Assembly (NCBI RefSeq): GCF_000419585.1
Contig: NZ_ATTH01000001.1
Coordinates: 2,254,005-2,318,004 of the forward strand
Direction: 5' to 3'
Source: Salisaeta longa DSM 21114
GTDB taxonomy: Bacteria; Bacteroidota; Rhodothermia; Rhodothermales; Salinibacteraceae
DNA: 64,000 bases
Position numbers and translations under genes: made by a program. Of this stretch, positions 9,580-18,658 are shown in pieces. How positions within the stretch are numbered: the first letter of the stretch is position 1; each line of letters begins with the position of its first letter. The notes below the pieces were generated by a model that was not told the DNA's origin, searched no databases, and saw only the letters and a list, made by a program, of their open reading frames with translations.

Positions 9580-9664
9580 GCCCTAACGCCTCGGCAGACG
9601 ATCGTGCCTGTCATGCCTAATGCCCGCTCCTTTACCATCTTCTCTTGAAACGCGCCCTGTATTC

Positions 9665-12600
9665 ATGTTTGACCGTCTCATTGCATCCGTTATTAAAAAC
9701 CGCGTGCTCGTCCTGCTCCTCACGGCTGTATTGGCCGGGTGGGGCATCTACAGCTGGCAGGAGGTACCTCTTGATGCTTACCCAGAGCTCACCAATAACC
9801 AGGTGCAGATTCTCACGCGCGTGCCGGGGATGTCTCCTGTAGAGGTGGAGCAGCTTGTGTCCTACCCTATCGAAACGAGCATGACCAACCTGAAGGGCGT
9901 GATAGACAACCGCTCCCTGAGTCAGTTTGGGCTTAGCGTGGTCACGCTCGTCTTTGAGGAAGACATGGATCCCTACTTCGTCCGTCGGCTCGTCTTCCAG
10001 CGCCTTTCGCAAGTAAAGAGCAAGCTGCCAGAAAAGGCCGAGGCGAGTTTAGGCCCGCTGTCAACAGCGCTCGGGCAGGTCTACCAGTACACGCTTACAG
10101 ACAAACCAGGCGATGCGTACTCGTACTCGCCGATGGAACTGCGCACCATCCAGGACTGGATTTTGGCTCCCGAACTGCGCACCGTAAGCGGAGTGGTGGA
10201 AGCCAACGCTCTCGGCGGATTCGTCAAGCAGTACCACGTGCGGTTCGACCCGGATCAACTCATTAACTACGATCTCACGCTTGACGACGTCTACGAAGCC
10301 CTACGAAAAAGCAATCGAAACGCCGGCGGGAGTTACATCACGCGCAACAGTCAGCAATATGTGGTGCGCGGCGTTGGGCGATTAGGAGCCGGAGACGACA
10401 GTATCATTGCGGACATCAAAAACACCGTTGTAACGAGCCGGAACGGCACCCCCATCTTGATCAGTGATGTGGGAGACGTAAAGGTGGGCCACGCGGTGCG
10501 CTACGGCGCTGCCACGGCCAACGGCAAAGGCGAAACGGTAACAGGCATCGTCATGATGCGCCGCGGCGCCAACGCCCAACAGGTTGTCCGCAATGTGGAG
10601 GCCAAGTTGGAAACGTTGAAGAAGCAGGCGATGCCCCCAGGGGTGGGCCTTGAAGTCTACTACAACCGCAACCAGCTGACGAGCGCTGCCATTTCGACGG
10701 TAACATCGAGTCTGCTCATTGGGGGCCTGCTTGTCCTCATTGTTCTCATCGGCTTTTTAGGCGACTGGCGTTCGGCGCTCATTGTGAGCCTCGTACTCCC
10801 CATGACGGCGCTTATCACGTTTATCCTCATGAACTACCTGGGGTTTAAGGCCAACCTGATGAGCTTAGGCGGCCTCGCCATTGGCCTCGGGATGTTCGTG
10901 GACGGGGCCATTGTGATGGTGGAAAACATCTACCGCCTCCGCGAGCAGAACCCAAACGAGTCGATTGGCCTGATTGTGGTACGCGCCGGGCGCGAGGTTG
11001 CCCGCCCCATCGCGTTCTCGGTAGGGGTTGTAATCGCGGTCTTCCTGCCGCTGTTCACCTTGCAAAACATGGAGGGGCGCATGTTTAGGCCTATGGCGTT
11101 TACCGTCTCTTTTGCCCTCCTTGCGTCGCTCTTCCTGGCCCTCACCATGGCCCCCGCCTTGAGTTCGTATTTGCTTGCCGCCGTAGGACAATCGTCGGAC
11201 GGCGACGCACCCGGTGATGATACGCCATCAAAAACCGGACTGTCATATCGGTTTATGCAAGCTTTGCAATCGGTGTATCAACCGGTGCTCGATGTTGCAT
11301 TGCGCTACCGCAGGATGACACTGGGGGCTGCAATCGTCATAGTGCTCCTGGGGGGATGGCTCTTTACATCGCTGGGGACGGAGTTTGCACCAGACCTTGA
11401 GGAAGGATCTGTAGCCATCCAGGTGGCACTCGAGCCGGATGCATCGCTTGAAACATCGACCGAGATCCAGACCAAGGTCGAACGTGCCCTCATGGAGTTT
11501 CCAGAGGTGACTACGGTCGTAAGCAAGACCGGCCGCCCCGCCGTGGCGTTCGACCCGATGGGCCAGAACCTGACCGACATGTTCGTGGGCCTTAAGCCTC
11601 GCGCAGAGTGGACGTACGACTCCAAAGAAGCCCTCGTGAATGCGATGCGGGACCGGGTACATCAGATTCCTGGGGCTAAATTTGCCTTTACTCAGCCCAT
11701 TGCTCTCCGTCTTGACGAAATGGTGAGCGGAACCAAAAGCGAGATTGCTCTCAAGATATTCGGGGAAGACCTCAAAGAACTCAAGCGCCTACAATCGGAG
11801 GCCACTGCGGTCGTGTCCGACATTGAGGGGGCTGCAGACGTGCTACCCTCGCAAATTGCTGGTTTTGGCTATGTGGAGGTCACCCTCCAACGCGATCTGG
11901 CGGCACGGTACGGCCTACAGGTAAGCACCGTTCAAAATGCCATCGACGCCGCAATTGGGGGCGATCAGCTGAGCACAATCAGCGACGGAGACCGCCGCTT
12001 TGCGCTAGTTGGCAAATTCAACAAGGCATCGCGTAGCTCCGTTGCATCCATCCGCAACCTGCCATTAACAACCGAGGAAGGGGGCCGCATTCGTCTCCAA
12101 GACGTCGCAACGATTCAGCTTACCGAAGCCCCGGCAGAAGTGACCCGAGAACAGGGCAAGCGCAAGGTCACGGTAGGCGTCAACTTGAGTGGGCGTGATG
12201 CCGGAAGCTTTGTAGAGGAAGCAAAGAAGGCCTTTCGGCAGAACGTGGATCTGCCCGCCGGCTACACGGTGGACTGGGGCGGTCAGTTCGAAAACCAGCA
12301 GCGGTCGCGTAAGCGTCTCATGCTTATCTTGCCGATCACGCTGATCATCGTGTTTGTGCTTCTCTATATGACCTTTAACTCCGTAAGCCAGGCCCTCCTC
12401 GTATTCCTGAATATCCCCGTTTCACTGGTCGGCGGTACGCTCCTCCTCTGGGGAATGGGCCTTTACATGAGCGTGCCGGCATCGGTCGGGTTTATCGCCG
12501 TGTTAGGCATTGCTGTACAGAACGGTGTGGTGATGGTCAGTTTTATCGATGATCTGCGCGAACGAGGACACTCGCTCACGGAGGCCGTACGAAACGGAGC

Positions 12601-12832
12601 CAGGCTGCGCCTACGCCCCATTCTAATGACAACGCTTACCTCGTTGCTCGGATTGGCACCGTTGCTGGTGGCTACGGGCATTGGGGCCAACGTTCAGCGT
12701 CCGCTGGCGGCGGTTGTGGTTGGAGGCATCTTTACGCTGGTGCCGTCAACCCTTCTGCTTCTCCCCACCCTCTACGGCTGGTTTGAGCCCAAGGCCCGCT
12801 CCGAACAGTCCACCGTACAAGTAAAACCATAG
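9665..12832 (+). CDS. cusA: Heavy-metal efflux RND pump (CusA/CzcA family)
   Basis: A 1055-residue inner-membrane RND transporter of the heavy-metal-efflux class, at the usual family length. It opens with FDRLIASVIKNRVLVLLLTA and the conserved VPLDAYPELTNNQVQI. TM4 reads AIGLGMFVDGAIVMVEN, closer to the CusA-like pattern than to the DFG-containing CzcA pattern, so monovalent Cu/Ag is a reasonable guess but unproven. TM10-12 motifs include SVGFIAVLGIAVQNGVVM and LRPILMTTLTSLLGL. Proton-driven export would move ions from the periplasm or cytosol through the adaptor and channel. The ATG at 9665 is preferred over 9620 because homologues begin at MFDRLI. Confidence 0.93.
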   Translation: MFDRLIASVIKNRVLVLLLTAVLAGWGIYSWQEVPLDAYPELTNNQVQILTRVPGMSPVEVEQLVSYPIETSMTNLKGVIDNRSLSQFGLSVVTLVFEEDMDPYFVRRLVFQRLSQVKSKLPEKAEASLGPLSTALGQVYQYTLTDKPGDAYSYSPMELRTIQDWILAPELRTVSGVVEANALGGFVKQYHVRFDPDQLINYDLTLDDVYEALRKSNRNAGGSYITRNSQQYVVRGVGRLGAGDDSIIADIKNTVVTSRNGTPILISDVGDVKVGHAVRYGAATANGKGETVTGIVMMRRGANAQQVVRNVEAKLETLKKQAMPPGVGLEVYYNRNQLTSAAISTVTSSLLIGGLLVLIVLIGFLGDWRSALIVSLVLPMTALITFILMNYLGFKANLMSLGGLAIGLGMFVDGAIVMVENIYRLREQNPNESIGLIVVRAGREVARPIAFSVGVVIAVFLPLFTLQNMEGRMFRPMAFTVSFALLASLFLALTMAPALSSYLLAAVGQSSDGDAPGDDTPSKTGLSYRFMQALQSVYQPVLDVALRYRRMTLGAAIVIVLLGGWLFTSLGTEFAPDLEEGSVAIQVALEPDASLETSTEIQTKVERALMEFPEVTTVVSKTGRPAVAFDPMGQNLTDMFVGLKPRAEWTYDSKEALVNAMRDRVHQIPGAKFAFTQPIALRLDEMVSGTKSEIALKIFGEDLKELKRLQSEATAVVSDIEGAADVLPSQIAGFGYVEVTLQRDLAARYGLQVSTVQNAIDAAIGGDQLSTISDGDRRFALVGKFNKASRSSVASIRNLPLTTEEGGRIRLQDVATIQLTEAPAEVTREQGKRKVTVGVNLSGRDAGSFVEEAKKAFRQNVDLPAGYTVDWGGQFENQQRSRKRLMLILPITLIIVFVLLYMTFNSVSQALLVFLNIPVSLVGGTLLLWGMGLYMSVPASVGFIAVLGIAVQNGVVMVSFIDDLRERGHSLTEAVRNGARLRLRPILMTTLTSLLGLAPLLVATGIGANVQRPLAAVVVGGIFTLVPSTLLLLPTLYGWFEPKARSEQSTVQVKP

Positions 12833-12904
12833 ATAGGCTGGTCGCCTGCGCAGCGTCGAAACGCGCTCTTAAACTGCTAAACGTATCACCAACATTCTTA
12901 CGCC

Positions 12905-13252
12905 ATGCAAATGATTGTTGCTTACTTTCGCCCTATTGTACAAGACGAGGTTATGGAGCGACTTCGCCAAATGGGAGTGCCCGGAGCTAGCCTGAGCAAG
13001 GTACATGGCTTTGGGCTAGAGGCCGATGCGGCGGGCAAAGAAACCTATGGCCCCCAGGTTTCTCCTTACAAACACACAGTGAAGCTGGAAGTCATTTGCC
13101 CGGACGACCGGGAAGCGGAACTCGTCGATACTATCGCCCAAACAGCGCAGACTGGGCAGCGAGGCGACGGAAAGATCTACGTTCTGCCCGTTCAGCGCGC
13201 TGTCGACATTCGCTCTTACGAGGCTGGAGGTGCAGCCCACGGGCGGGCCTGA
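12905..13252 (+). CDS. PII-like protein linked to the metal efflux pump
   Basis: A 115-residue protein of the PII/GlnB superfamily. The C-terminal signature TGQRGDGKIYVLPVQRAVDIRS is nearly canonical (TGxxGDGKIFVxPVxxAxxIR). The start MIVAYFRPIVQDEVMERLRQMGV matches the first beta-strand and helix. The T-loop region (EADAAGKETYGPQVSPYKHT) lacks the classical uridylylated tyrosine context of GlnB and GlnK. PII-like proteins next to CusA-type pumps form a recognised but poorly studied group (PII-NG), so a role in sensing nucleotides or metals for the pump is likelier than nitrogen control. It sits 72 bp after the pump gene. Confidence 0.82.
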   Translation: MQMIVAYFRPIVQDEVMERLRQMGVPGASLSKVHGFGLEADAAGKETYGPQVSPYKHTVKLEVICPDDREAELVDTIAQTAQTGQRGDGKIYVLPVQRAVDIRSYEAGGAAHGRA

Positions 13253-13469
13253 CCCGTGTGCCTTCCCTTTCCGTGCTCCTTCCACTGAATACCCCCGCCC
13301 GGCGGGTGGCTGCTGCCCCCATCATCGGGTACGGGTTCATACGCAAGATCGTAACACGCTAGGCCATCGGACACCTACACGCAGCTGTTTGGACGAAGCC
13401 CGGCTCCTTGAAATAGAACTTCCGTATGTAGGAGGCTTTCGTTTCTTTCGCAATGATTGCTACGTGCTC

Positions 13470-14225
13470 ATGATACACCCAAGCGAACATCACCTACTTC
13501 TTGTTGAAGATGAGCCCGACGTGGCTTCTTTTGTCCAACAAGGTCTGTCGGAAGAAGGCTATAAGGTGAACTGGGTGGAAACGGGGCAGCGCGCGCTGGA
13601 ATACATCCGCCAATCGACCTTCGATCTCGTCTTGCTCGACGTTCGCCTGCCGGACCTTTCGGGGTTGGAAGTGTGCGAGCGCATGCGTCTGCATCGCCCC
13701 GCGCTTCCAGTACTCATGCTCACGGCCCTGGATGCGGTCGAAGATCGAGTGCGCGGGCTACGGGCAGGTGCCGACGACTACCTTCCCAAGCCGTTTGCTT
13801 TCGACGAACTAGTCGCGCGTATCGAAGCCCTCCTGCGGCGGACGAACCGACCACAGGAATCCGGTATGCTCAAAGACGGCCCGCTCGTGATTGACCCGGC
13901 CGCTCGCACCTGCACCTACAAGGGCCAACGCGTGGATGTTACACCAACGGAATTTGATCTGCTCGCCTACCTGATGGCGCGTTCGGGGCGGGCCTTGAGC
14001 CGCGATACGATCCACCAAGAGGTGTGGGGGCATGCCTTCGACCGGGGCACCAACTTGATCGACGTGTACGTCAATTACGTGCGCCGAAAGTTAGAGGCGG
14101 TCGGCTGCAAGCCGCCTATCGAGACCGTGCGAGGGGTCGGCTATCGGTACGCTCCCTGCGCCGATGAAGCCTCCTCCCAGCAACTGCCTTCCGAATCCTC
14201 TCCCCCGGCCCCCAACGACCGATGA
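13470..14225 (+). CDS. OmpR-family response regulator
   Basis: A 251-residue DNA-binding response regulator. The receiver domain (residues about 6-120) has the acidic pair in LLVEDEPD, phosphoacceptor Asp57 in LVLLDVRLPD and Lys107 in DDYLPKPFA. The C-terminal winged helix (TPTEFDLLAYLM, then IDVYVNYVRRKLE and IETVRGVGYRY) is typical of OmpR/PhoB proteins. The ATG at 13470 was chosen because the domain begins right there. The stop overlaps the kinase start by four bases (ATGA). By position it should regulate the efflux genes upstream, in the manner of CusR or CzcR. Confidence 0.93.
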   Translation: MIHPSEHHLLLVEDEPDVASFVQQGLSEEGYKVNWVETGQRALEYIRQSTFDLVLLDVRLPDLSGLEVCERMRLHRPALPVLMLTALDAVEDRVRGLRAGADDYLPKPFAFDELVARIEALLRRTNRPQESGMLKDGPLVIDPAARTCTYKGQRVDVTPTEFDLLAYLMARSGRALSRDTIHQEVWGHAFDRGTNLIDVYVNYVRRKLEAVGCKPPIETVRGVGYRYAPCADEASSQQLPSESSPPAPNDR

Positions 14226-15739
14226 CCGGTTCCCTCCTTCCGTTTGGTGCCTCTTCGGACGAGTCAACAGGGGAGCGCCCCTCGTTTCAGCGGCGCCTCC
14301 TGGTGCAGTTTGGCCCGGCCCTTGTGCTAGCGCTTGGGGTACTAGCCCTGATCGCGTGGACCGGGGCCTACCTGGCCGTGCACCGGAATGCCGTCGAGGC
14401 GTTGGAGACGGAGATCGGCGAAATGCGGACTATCATTGGCGTGCACGATACCCTCGACGTGTCTGGGTATGCGTGGAACGAGGCACACCATCGCCTTGCC
14501 ATTAACCGGGTGGATCCGATTTTTGTACAAGTGTTTTCTACCGATGGCCGCCTCATACGTCAGTCGGCCAATATCGACTCGCTGTCGGGATCATTTCCTC
14601 GCCGGCGCCTACCTATTCATCCGGAGAGCTTCTGGCCGTCGATTCATATATTTACGGTGAGTGGCCAGGCGCTCTACTATCGCACGCGTTCGCTTCGGAC
14701 TGCCTCGGGCACACGGGTGGGCTTTGTACAGATTGCGCGCCACGTGCCGGAGCACCGGTCCCTCCTCTGGACATTTGCGGGAGTGTTGCTTGGGCTCTGG
14801 ATTGTCCTCTCGCTGGGCCTGCTGGCCCTTGTCAAATGGTCTGCCCGACGCGTCTTAGAACCGCTTCAGTCCATCACCGCAGTTGCACAGTCCGTCACCA
14901 CAACCGACTTGAACGAGCGCGTGGTGGTCCCTCCCTCAGCCGACCGCGAGACTGCCACCCTCGGACGTGCCTTTAACGCACTCCTCAACCGCATCGGAGA
15001 CCATGTAGCTGCCTTGCAAGCGTTTACCGCTAACGCGGCCCATGAGCTACAAACCCCGCTTACAGCCTTACAGGGCCACGTTGAGCTGGCGCTGCGCCGC
15101 GAACGCGACCCCGAGCGGTACCGCGAGACGCTCCGCCTTCTTGAACGCAAGCTGAGCGTTCTCATCGATACCCTTCGCGCGCTCCTCACGCTTACGCGCC
15201 TTGACCGAGACGCCCTTGTGGACATAAGCCCGGTCAACCTCTCAGCCCTCGTTGGCGATGAAATAGAGGCTCTCCAAGACGCGGCAATCGAGAAAGGCCT
15301 CTCGCTTACCGTGCAAACTAGTACACCCGTCTGGACGAAAGGACTGCCCAATTTGCTTCATAAGGCAGTCCGAAATATCATTGACAATGCCATCAAGTAC
15401 ACCCCCGGGGGCGATGTGGTGGTGACGGTAGACTACACGACGGACGGGCAGGCGCGCTTCACATGCACAGACACCGGTGTTGGCATGACCGCGGAAGAGT
15501 GCAAAGCGGCCACCAGTCGCTTCTACCGTGGCGACGGCGCCGCCCAGGTTGCAGAGGGCAGCGGGCTTGGGCTCTCGTTGGTGCAGCAGATTGTCAACGC
15601 GCATGGCGGCACGCTACGCCTTAAGTCTACCCCGGGTAAGGGCACACAAGCTATTATCTTGCTCCCCACCGCGCCCTCTCCCCACCATTCTGATGGATCC
15701 GACGAACCGGTGCCCCACACCCATCGGGCCGGTCAATAG
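14222..15739 (+). CDS. Sensor histidine kinase of the efflux operon
   Basis: A 505-residue membrane histidine kinase. TM1 (LVLALGVLALIAWTGAYLAV) and TM2 (LLGLWIVLSLGLLALV) flank a periplasmic sensor of about 150 residues, followed by HAMP (RVLEPLQSITAVAQSV). The H-box is AFTANAAHELQTPL with His274. The N-box (NIIDNAIKYTPGG), G1 (DTGVGM) and G2 (GSGLGLSLVQQIV) complete the ATPase domain. It overlaps the response-regulator gene, so the two are co-translated partners. The periplasmic sensor probably reads envelope metal levels, inferred from the six-gene context. Confidence 0.93.
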   Translation: MTGSLLPFGASSDESTGERPSFQRRLLVQFGPALVLALGVLALIAWTGAYLAVHRNAVEALETEIGEMRTIIGVHDTLDVSGYAWNEAHHRLAINRVDPIFVQVFSTDGRLIRQSANIDSLSGSFPRRRLPIHPESFWPSIHIFTVSGQALYYRTRSLRTASGTRVGFVQIARHVPEHRSLLWTFAGVLLGLWIVLSLGLLALVKWSARRVLEPLQSITAVAQSVTTTDLNERVVVPPSADRETATLGRAFNALLNRIGDHVAALQAFTANAAHELQTPLTALQGHVELALRRERDPERYRETLRLLERKLSVLIDTLRALLTLTRLDRDALVDISPVNLSALVGDEIEALQDAAIEKGLSLTVQTSTPVWTKGLPNLLHKAVRNIIDNAIKYTPGGDVVVTVDYTTDGQARFTCTDTGVGMTAEECKAATSRFYRGDGAAQVAEGSGLGLSLVQQIVNAHGGTLRLKSTPGKGTQAIILLPTAPSPHHSDGSDEPVPHTHRAGQ

Positions 15740-15839
15740 CTTAACGAGCGTGTGCGTCGCGGCCTGACGGATCCTGCGCTCCGTGTGACCCGTGAGATCA
15801 TGTCCATTCGCCCACGCCTCCCAACCCGCTGCTGCCGCC

Positions 15840-17204
15840 ATGGCCTTCACGTCTGTCAACCCTGCGACCGAAGAAGAAATTGCCCGCTACGCGGCCCACA
15901 CACCCGATGCGGTGGAGCAGGCCCTCGACCGCGCGGTGGCCGCCCACGCCGTGCAGCGCGAACGCTCGTTTGCGGCGCGCGCTAGGCGGATGCGGCGCGT
16001 AGCCGATCTGCTAGAGGAGCGCGCCGACACGTACGGCCGCCTCATGACCCGCGAAATGGGCAAGCCGCTCGACCAGGCCACCGGCGAGGTGGAAAAGTGC
16101 GCCTGGGTGTGCCGCTACTACGCCGAACACGCCGCCGACTTCCTGTCCGACGAGCCGGTGGCCACCGATGCTACCGAAAGTTTTGTGGCGTACGAACCCC
16201 TGGGCCCCCTCCTGGCCATCATGCCGTGGAATTTTCCGTTCTGGCAGCTCTTTCGTTTTGGCGCCCCGGCGCTCATGGCGGGCAACAGCATCGTGCTGAA
16301 GCACGCGCCCAACGTGATGGGCTGCGCCGAAGCCATCGAGGCGGTGGTGCGCGACGCGGGCTTCGATGCGCACGAGCTGCAACACCTGCGCGTAGACACC
16401 GACACGACGGCCGATATCATCGCCGACGATCGCGTGCGCGGCGTGACCCTCACCGGCAGCGTGGGCGCCGGGCGCGCCGTGGCCCAGCAGGCCGGACAGC
16501 ACCTCAAGCCCACGGTGCTGGAGCTCGGCGGCTCCGATCCGTTCATTGTATGCGCCGATGCCGACCTCGACCGCGCCCTCGACGTGGCCGTGCAAGCGCG
16601 CATGCAAAACAACGGACAAAGCTGCATTGCGGCCAAACGGTTCATTGTGGAAGAACCCGTAGCGGATACCTTCCGCGACCGCTTCGTTGCTGCGGTCGAG
16701 GACCTGTCCGTTGGCGACCCAACCGATGCCGTAGACCTCGGCCCGATGGCCCGCGCCGACCTGCGCGACCAGCTGCATGACCAGGTGGAACGCGCCATTG
16801 GCGACGGCGCCCTCGCCCTTACCGGCGGCCACCCGCTGCATCGCACCGGCTTTTACTACGCACCCACGGTGCTTGCAGAAGTGGAACCCGGCACCGTCGC
16901 CTTCGACGAAGAGCTGTTCGGTCCGGTGGCCGCGTTCACCACCGCCCGCGACCTCGACCACGCCGTGGCGCTCGCCAACGCAACCGACTTTGGACTGGGC
17001 GGAGCCGTCTTTACCGAGGACCTTTCGAAAGGGCAATCCGTTGCCCGGCGGCTTGCGTGCGGCTGCGCCTTCGTCAATGCAATGACCAAGAGCGACCCGC
17101 GGGTGCCGTTTGGCGGCATTAAGAACAGCGGCTACGGGCGCGAGCTCTCGCATCACGGCATCCACGAATTTGTGAACGCCAAAACCATCTGGGTGACTGC
17201 GTAG
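15840..17204 (+). CDS. NAD(P)-dependent aldehyde dehydrogenase, succinate-semialdehyde dehydrogenase-like
   Basis: A 454-residue aldehyde dehydrogenase that oxidises an aldehyde to the acid in the cytosol. Seen in the sequence are MPWNFPFWQ (cofactor-binding loop), GVTLTGSVGAG, catalytic base Glu228 in LELGGSDP, nucleophile Cys262 in NNGQSCIAAKRF and PFGGIKNSGYGRELS near the end. The short N-terminus and the overall pattern place it with the GabD/Sad-like succinate-semialdehyde group. No other GABA genes lie nearby to support that substrate. The ATG at 15840 gives MAFTSVNPATEE, the expected family start. Confidence 0.88.
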   Translation: MAFTSVNPATEEEIARYAAHTPDAVEQALDRAVAAHAVQRERSFAARARRMRRVADLLEERADTYGRLMTREMGKPLDQATGEVEKCAWVCRYYAEHAADFLSDEPVATDATESFVAYEPLGPLLAIMPWNFPFWQLFRFGAPALMAGNSIVLKHAPNVMGCAEAIEAVVRDAGFDAHELQHLRVDTDTTADIIADDRVRGVTLTGSVGAGRAVAQQAGQHLKPTVLELGGSDPFIVCADADLDRALDVAVQARMQNNGQSCIAAKRFIVEEPVADTFRDRFVAAVEDLSVGDPTDAVDLGPMARADLRDQLHDQVERAIGDGALALTGGHPLHRTGFYYAPTVLAEVEPGTVAFDEELFGPVAAFTTARDLDHAVALANATDFGLGGAVFTEDLSKGQSVARRLACGCAFVNAMTKSDPRVPFGGIKNSGYGRELSHHGIHEFVNAKTIWVTA

Positions 17205-17253
17205 CCCGGTGCCTGCACGCCGCACGGCTTTTTCTTTCGCCTTTTCCCCTGCT

Positions 17254-17823
17254 ATGGCAAACGACAAACGACTGATTGTGGGCCTCGGCAATCCCGGCCC
17301 CGAGTACAAAGACACCCGCCACAACGTGGGCTTTCGCGTCGCGCAGATGCTTCTTCACCGCCTCGATGCCTCGGCGCGCCGCGAGCACCAGGCCCTTGTG
17401 GGCTGGGGCGTGCACGAAGGCACCCAGACAGGCGTCGCCCTGCCGCAAACCTACATGAACCGCAGCGGCCACGCGGTGCAGCCGCTCTGTGCCGCTTACG
17501 ACCTCGACGTGTCGGACCTGCTCGTCATTGTGGATGACCTGCATCTCGATGTGGGACAGCTGCGCCTGCGCCCCGGCGGCAGCAGCGGCGGACACAATGG
17601 CCTCGCCGACATTGCTGCGCAGCTTGGCACCACCGACTATCCGCGGTTGCGCATTGGCATCGGCAACGATTACGCCGACGGTGCGCAGGCCGAATACGTG
17701 CTGTCACCGTTTACTGCGCAGCAGGCAGACACCATGCAGGAGGTGCTGATTGACGCCGCCAACGCGGCGCTGCTCTTTGTGCGCGACGGCATGGAGGCAG
17801 CCATGAACCGCTACAACAGTTAG
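17254..17823 (+). CDS. pth: Peptidyl-tRNA hydrolase
   Basis: A 189-residue bacterial Pth, which frees tRNA from prematurely released peptidyl-tRNA. The first motif, LIVGLGNPGPEYKDTRHNVGF, contains catalytic His23. QTYMNRSGHAV and LLVIVDDLHLDVGQLRLRPGGS follow, then GGHNGLADIAAQLGT; together these cover all the conserved blocks. Length is normal for the family. The ATG at 17254 was chosen because the first beta-strand starts within five residues. The aldehyde dehydrogenase stop is 49 bp upstream on the same strand. Confidence 0.95.
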   Translation: MANDKRLIVGLGNPGPEYKDTRHNVGFRVAQMLLHRLDASARREHQALVGWGVHEGTQTGVALPQTYMNRSGHAVQPLCAAYDLDVSDLLVIVDDLHLDVGQLRLRPGGSSGGHNGLADIAAQLGTTDYPRLRIGIGNDYADGAQAEYVLSPFTAQQADTMQEVLIDAANAALLFVRDGMEAAMNRYNS

Positions 17824-17864
17824 CGTTGTCTACGATCTCATGTTCTGGGGTTCTCATGCAGTGC

Positions 17865-18539
17865 TCAGCGCACGCTGCCCCTTGCTTCCAGGGCGTTAAC
17901 CTTTTTTCGCGCCTGCATGAGCACCTTTCGGAAATCGGCGATTTCCTCACGCTCGTCAAATGAGACGAGGTACTGCAACCTCTGTTTAGGGGCATTGCCC
18001 AAAATCATCCGTGCTGTTGGTCCCTTTGGCGTATGGGAAAACGTAAAGCGGAGAGCAGGTGTCCACGTGGTTACTGTTGGACCGTCCGGTTCGATATCTG
18101 TGACGGGCGCATGGATCATTTCCGCAAGCACACCGCGCGTCGCCTTTGGCGTCGGTGCCCACTGCTGATGCACATACGTGAGCGTCTGAATGAGCGTATC
18201 GAGCGCGGGCCGGTGGAGCGGGACGCCCCGCACGATTACGGCGTCGTTAAACGAATATGTTGCCCCCGCTCCTCGCGACGTGCGTGGCGTGAGCAACACA
18301 TACGGCGTACCGCCACGGTCGGAAGCAGCAAAAACCACGTAGTTGCGTTGGAGGGCATTTGCATCATCGCTTCCCACCAGGTAGAGCTGCGTCTTAGTGG
18401 CGGCTGTCTGGTAGCTAATTTCTGCTGTGGAATGATACGCGACGTGACGTGCGCCCCCGCAGCCCGTTAGGAAAAGCAACGCGCTGCCAACAATGAGGAG
18501 TACTTTGCGGGATGCGCGGCGGACAGATGGACAAAACAT
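17865..18539 (-). CDS. Putative lipoprotein, unrecognised family
   Basis: A 224-residue protein that starts at the ATG at 18539, giving a basic N-region, the hydrophobic LLIVGSALLFLTGC and a lipobox cysteine. The mature part has no family I recognise. It is predicted to be mostly beta with a basic C-terminal helix (DFRKVLMQARKKVNALEARG). It is convergent to pth and upstream of nothing on its own strand. Because of the lipobox I infer an envelope location; function unknown. Confidence 0.6.
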   Translation of the reverse strand: MFCPSVRRASRKVLLIVGSALLFLTGCGGARHVAYHSTAEISYQTAATKTQLYLVGSDDANALQRNYVVFAASDRGGTPYVLLTPRTSRGAGATYSFNDAVIVRGVPLHRPALDTLIQTLTYVHQQWAPTPKATRGVLAEMIHAPVTDIEPDGPTVTTWTPALRFTFSHTPKGPTARMILGNAPKQRLQYLVSFDEREEIADFRKVLMQARKKVNALEARGSVR

Positions 18540-18658
18540 AGGTAGAAGGCATCGAATACGTGAATCGGAGGTGCCTTCACGATATGAAACGTGCCTGTGC
18601 CCGGTGGACATTCGGCGTCCGCCCCATCATGCAATCGCTCCTACCAAACAGGCGTCGC

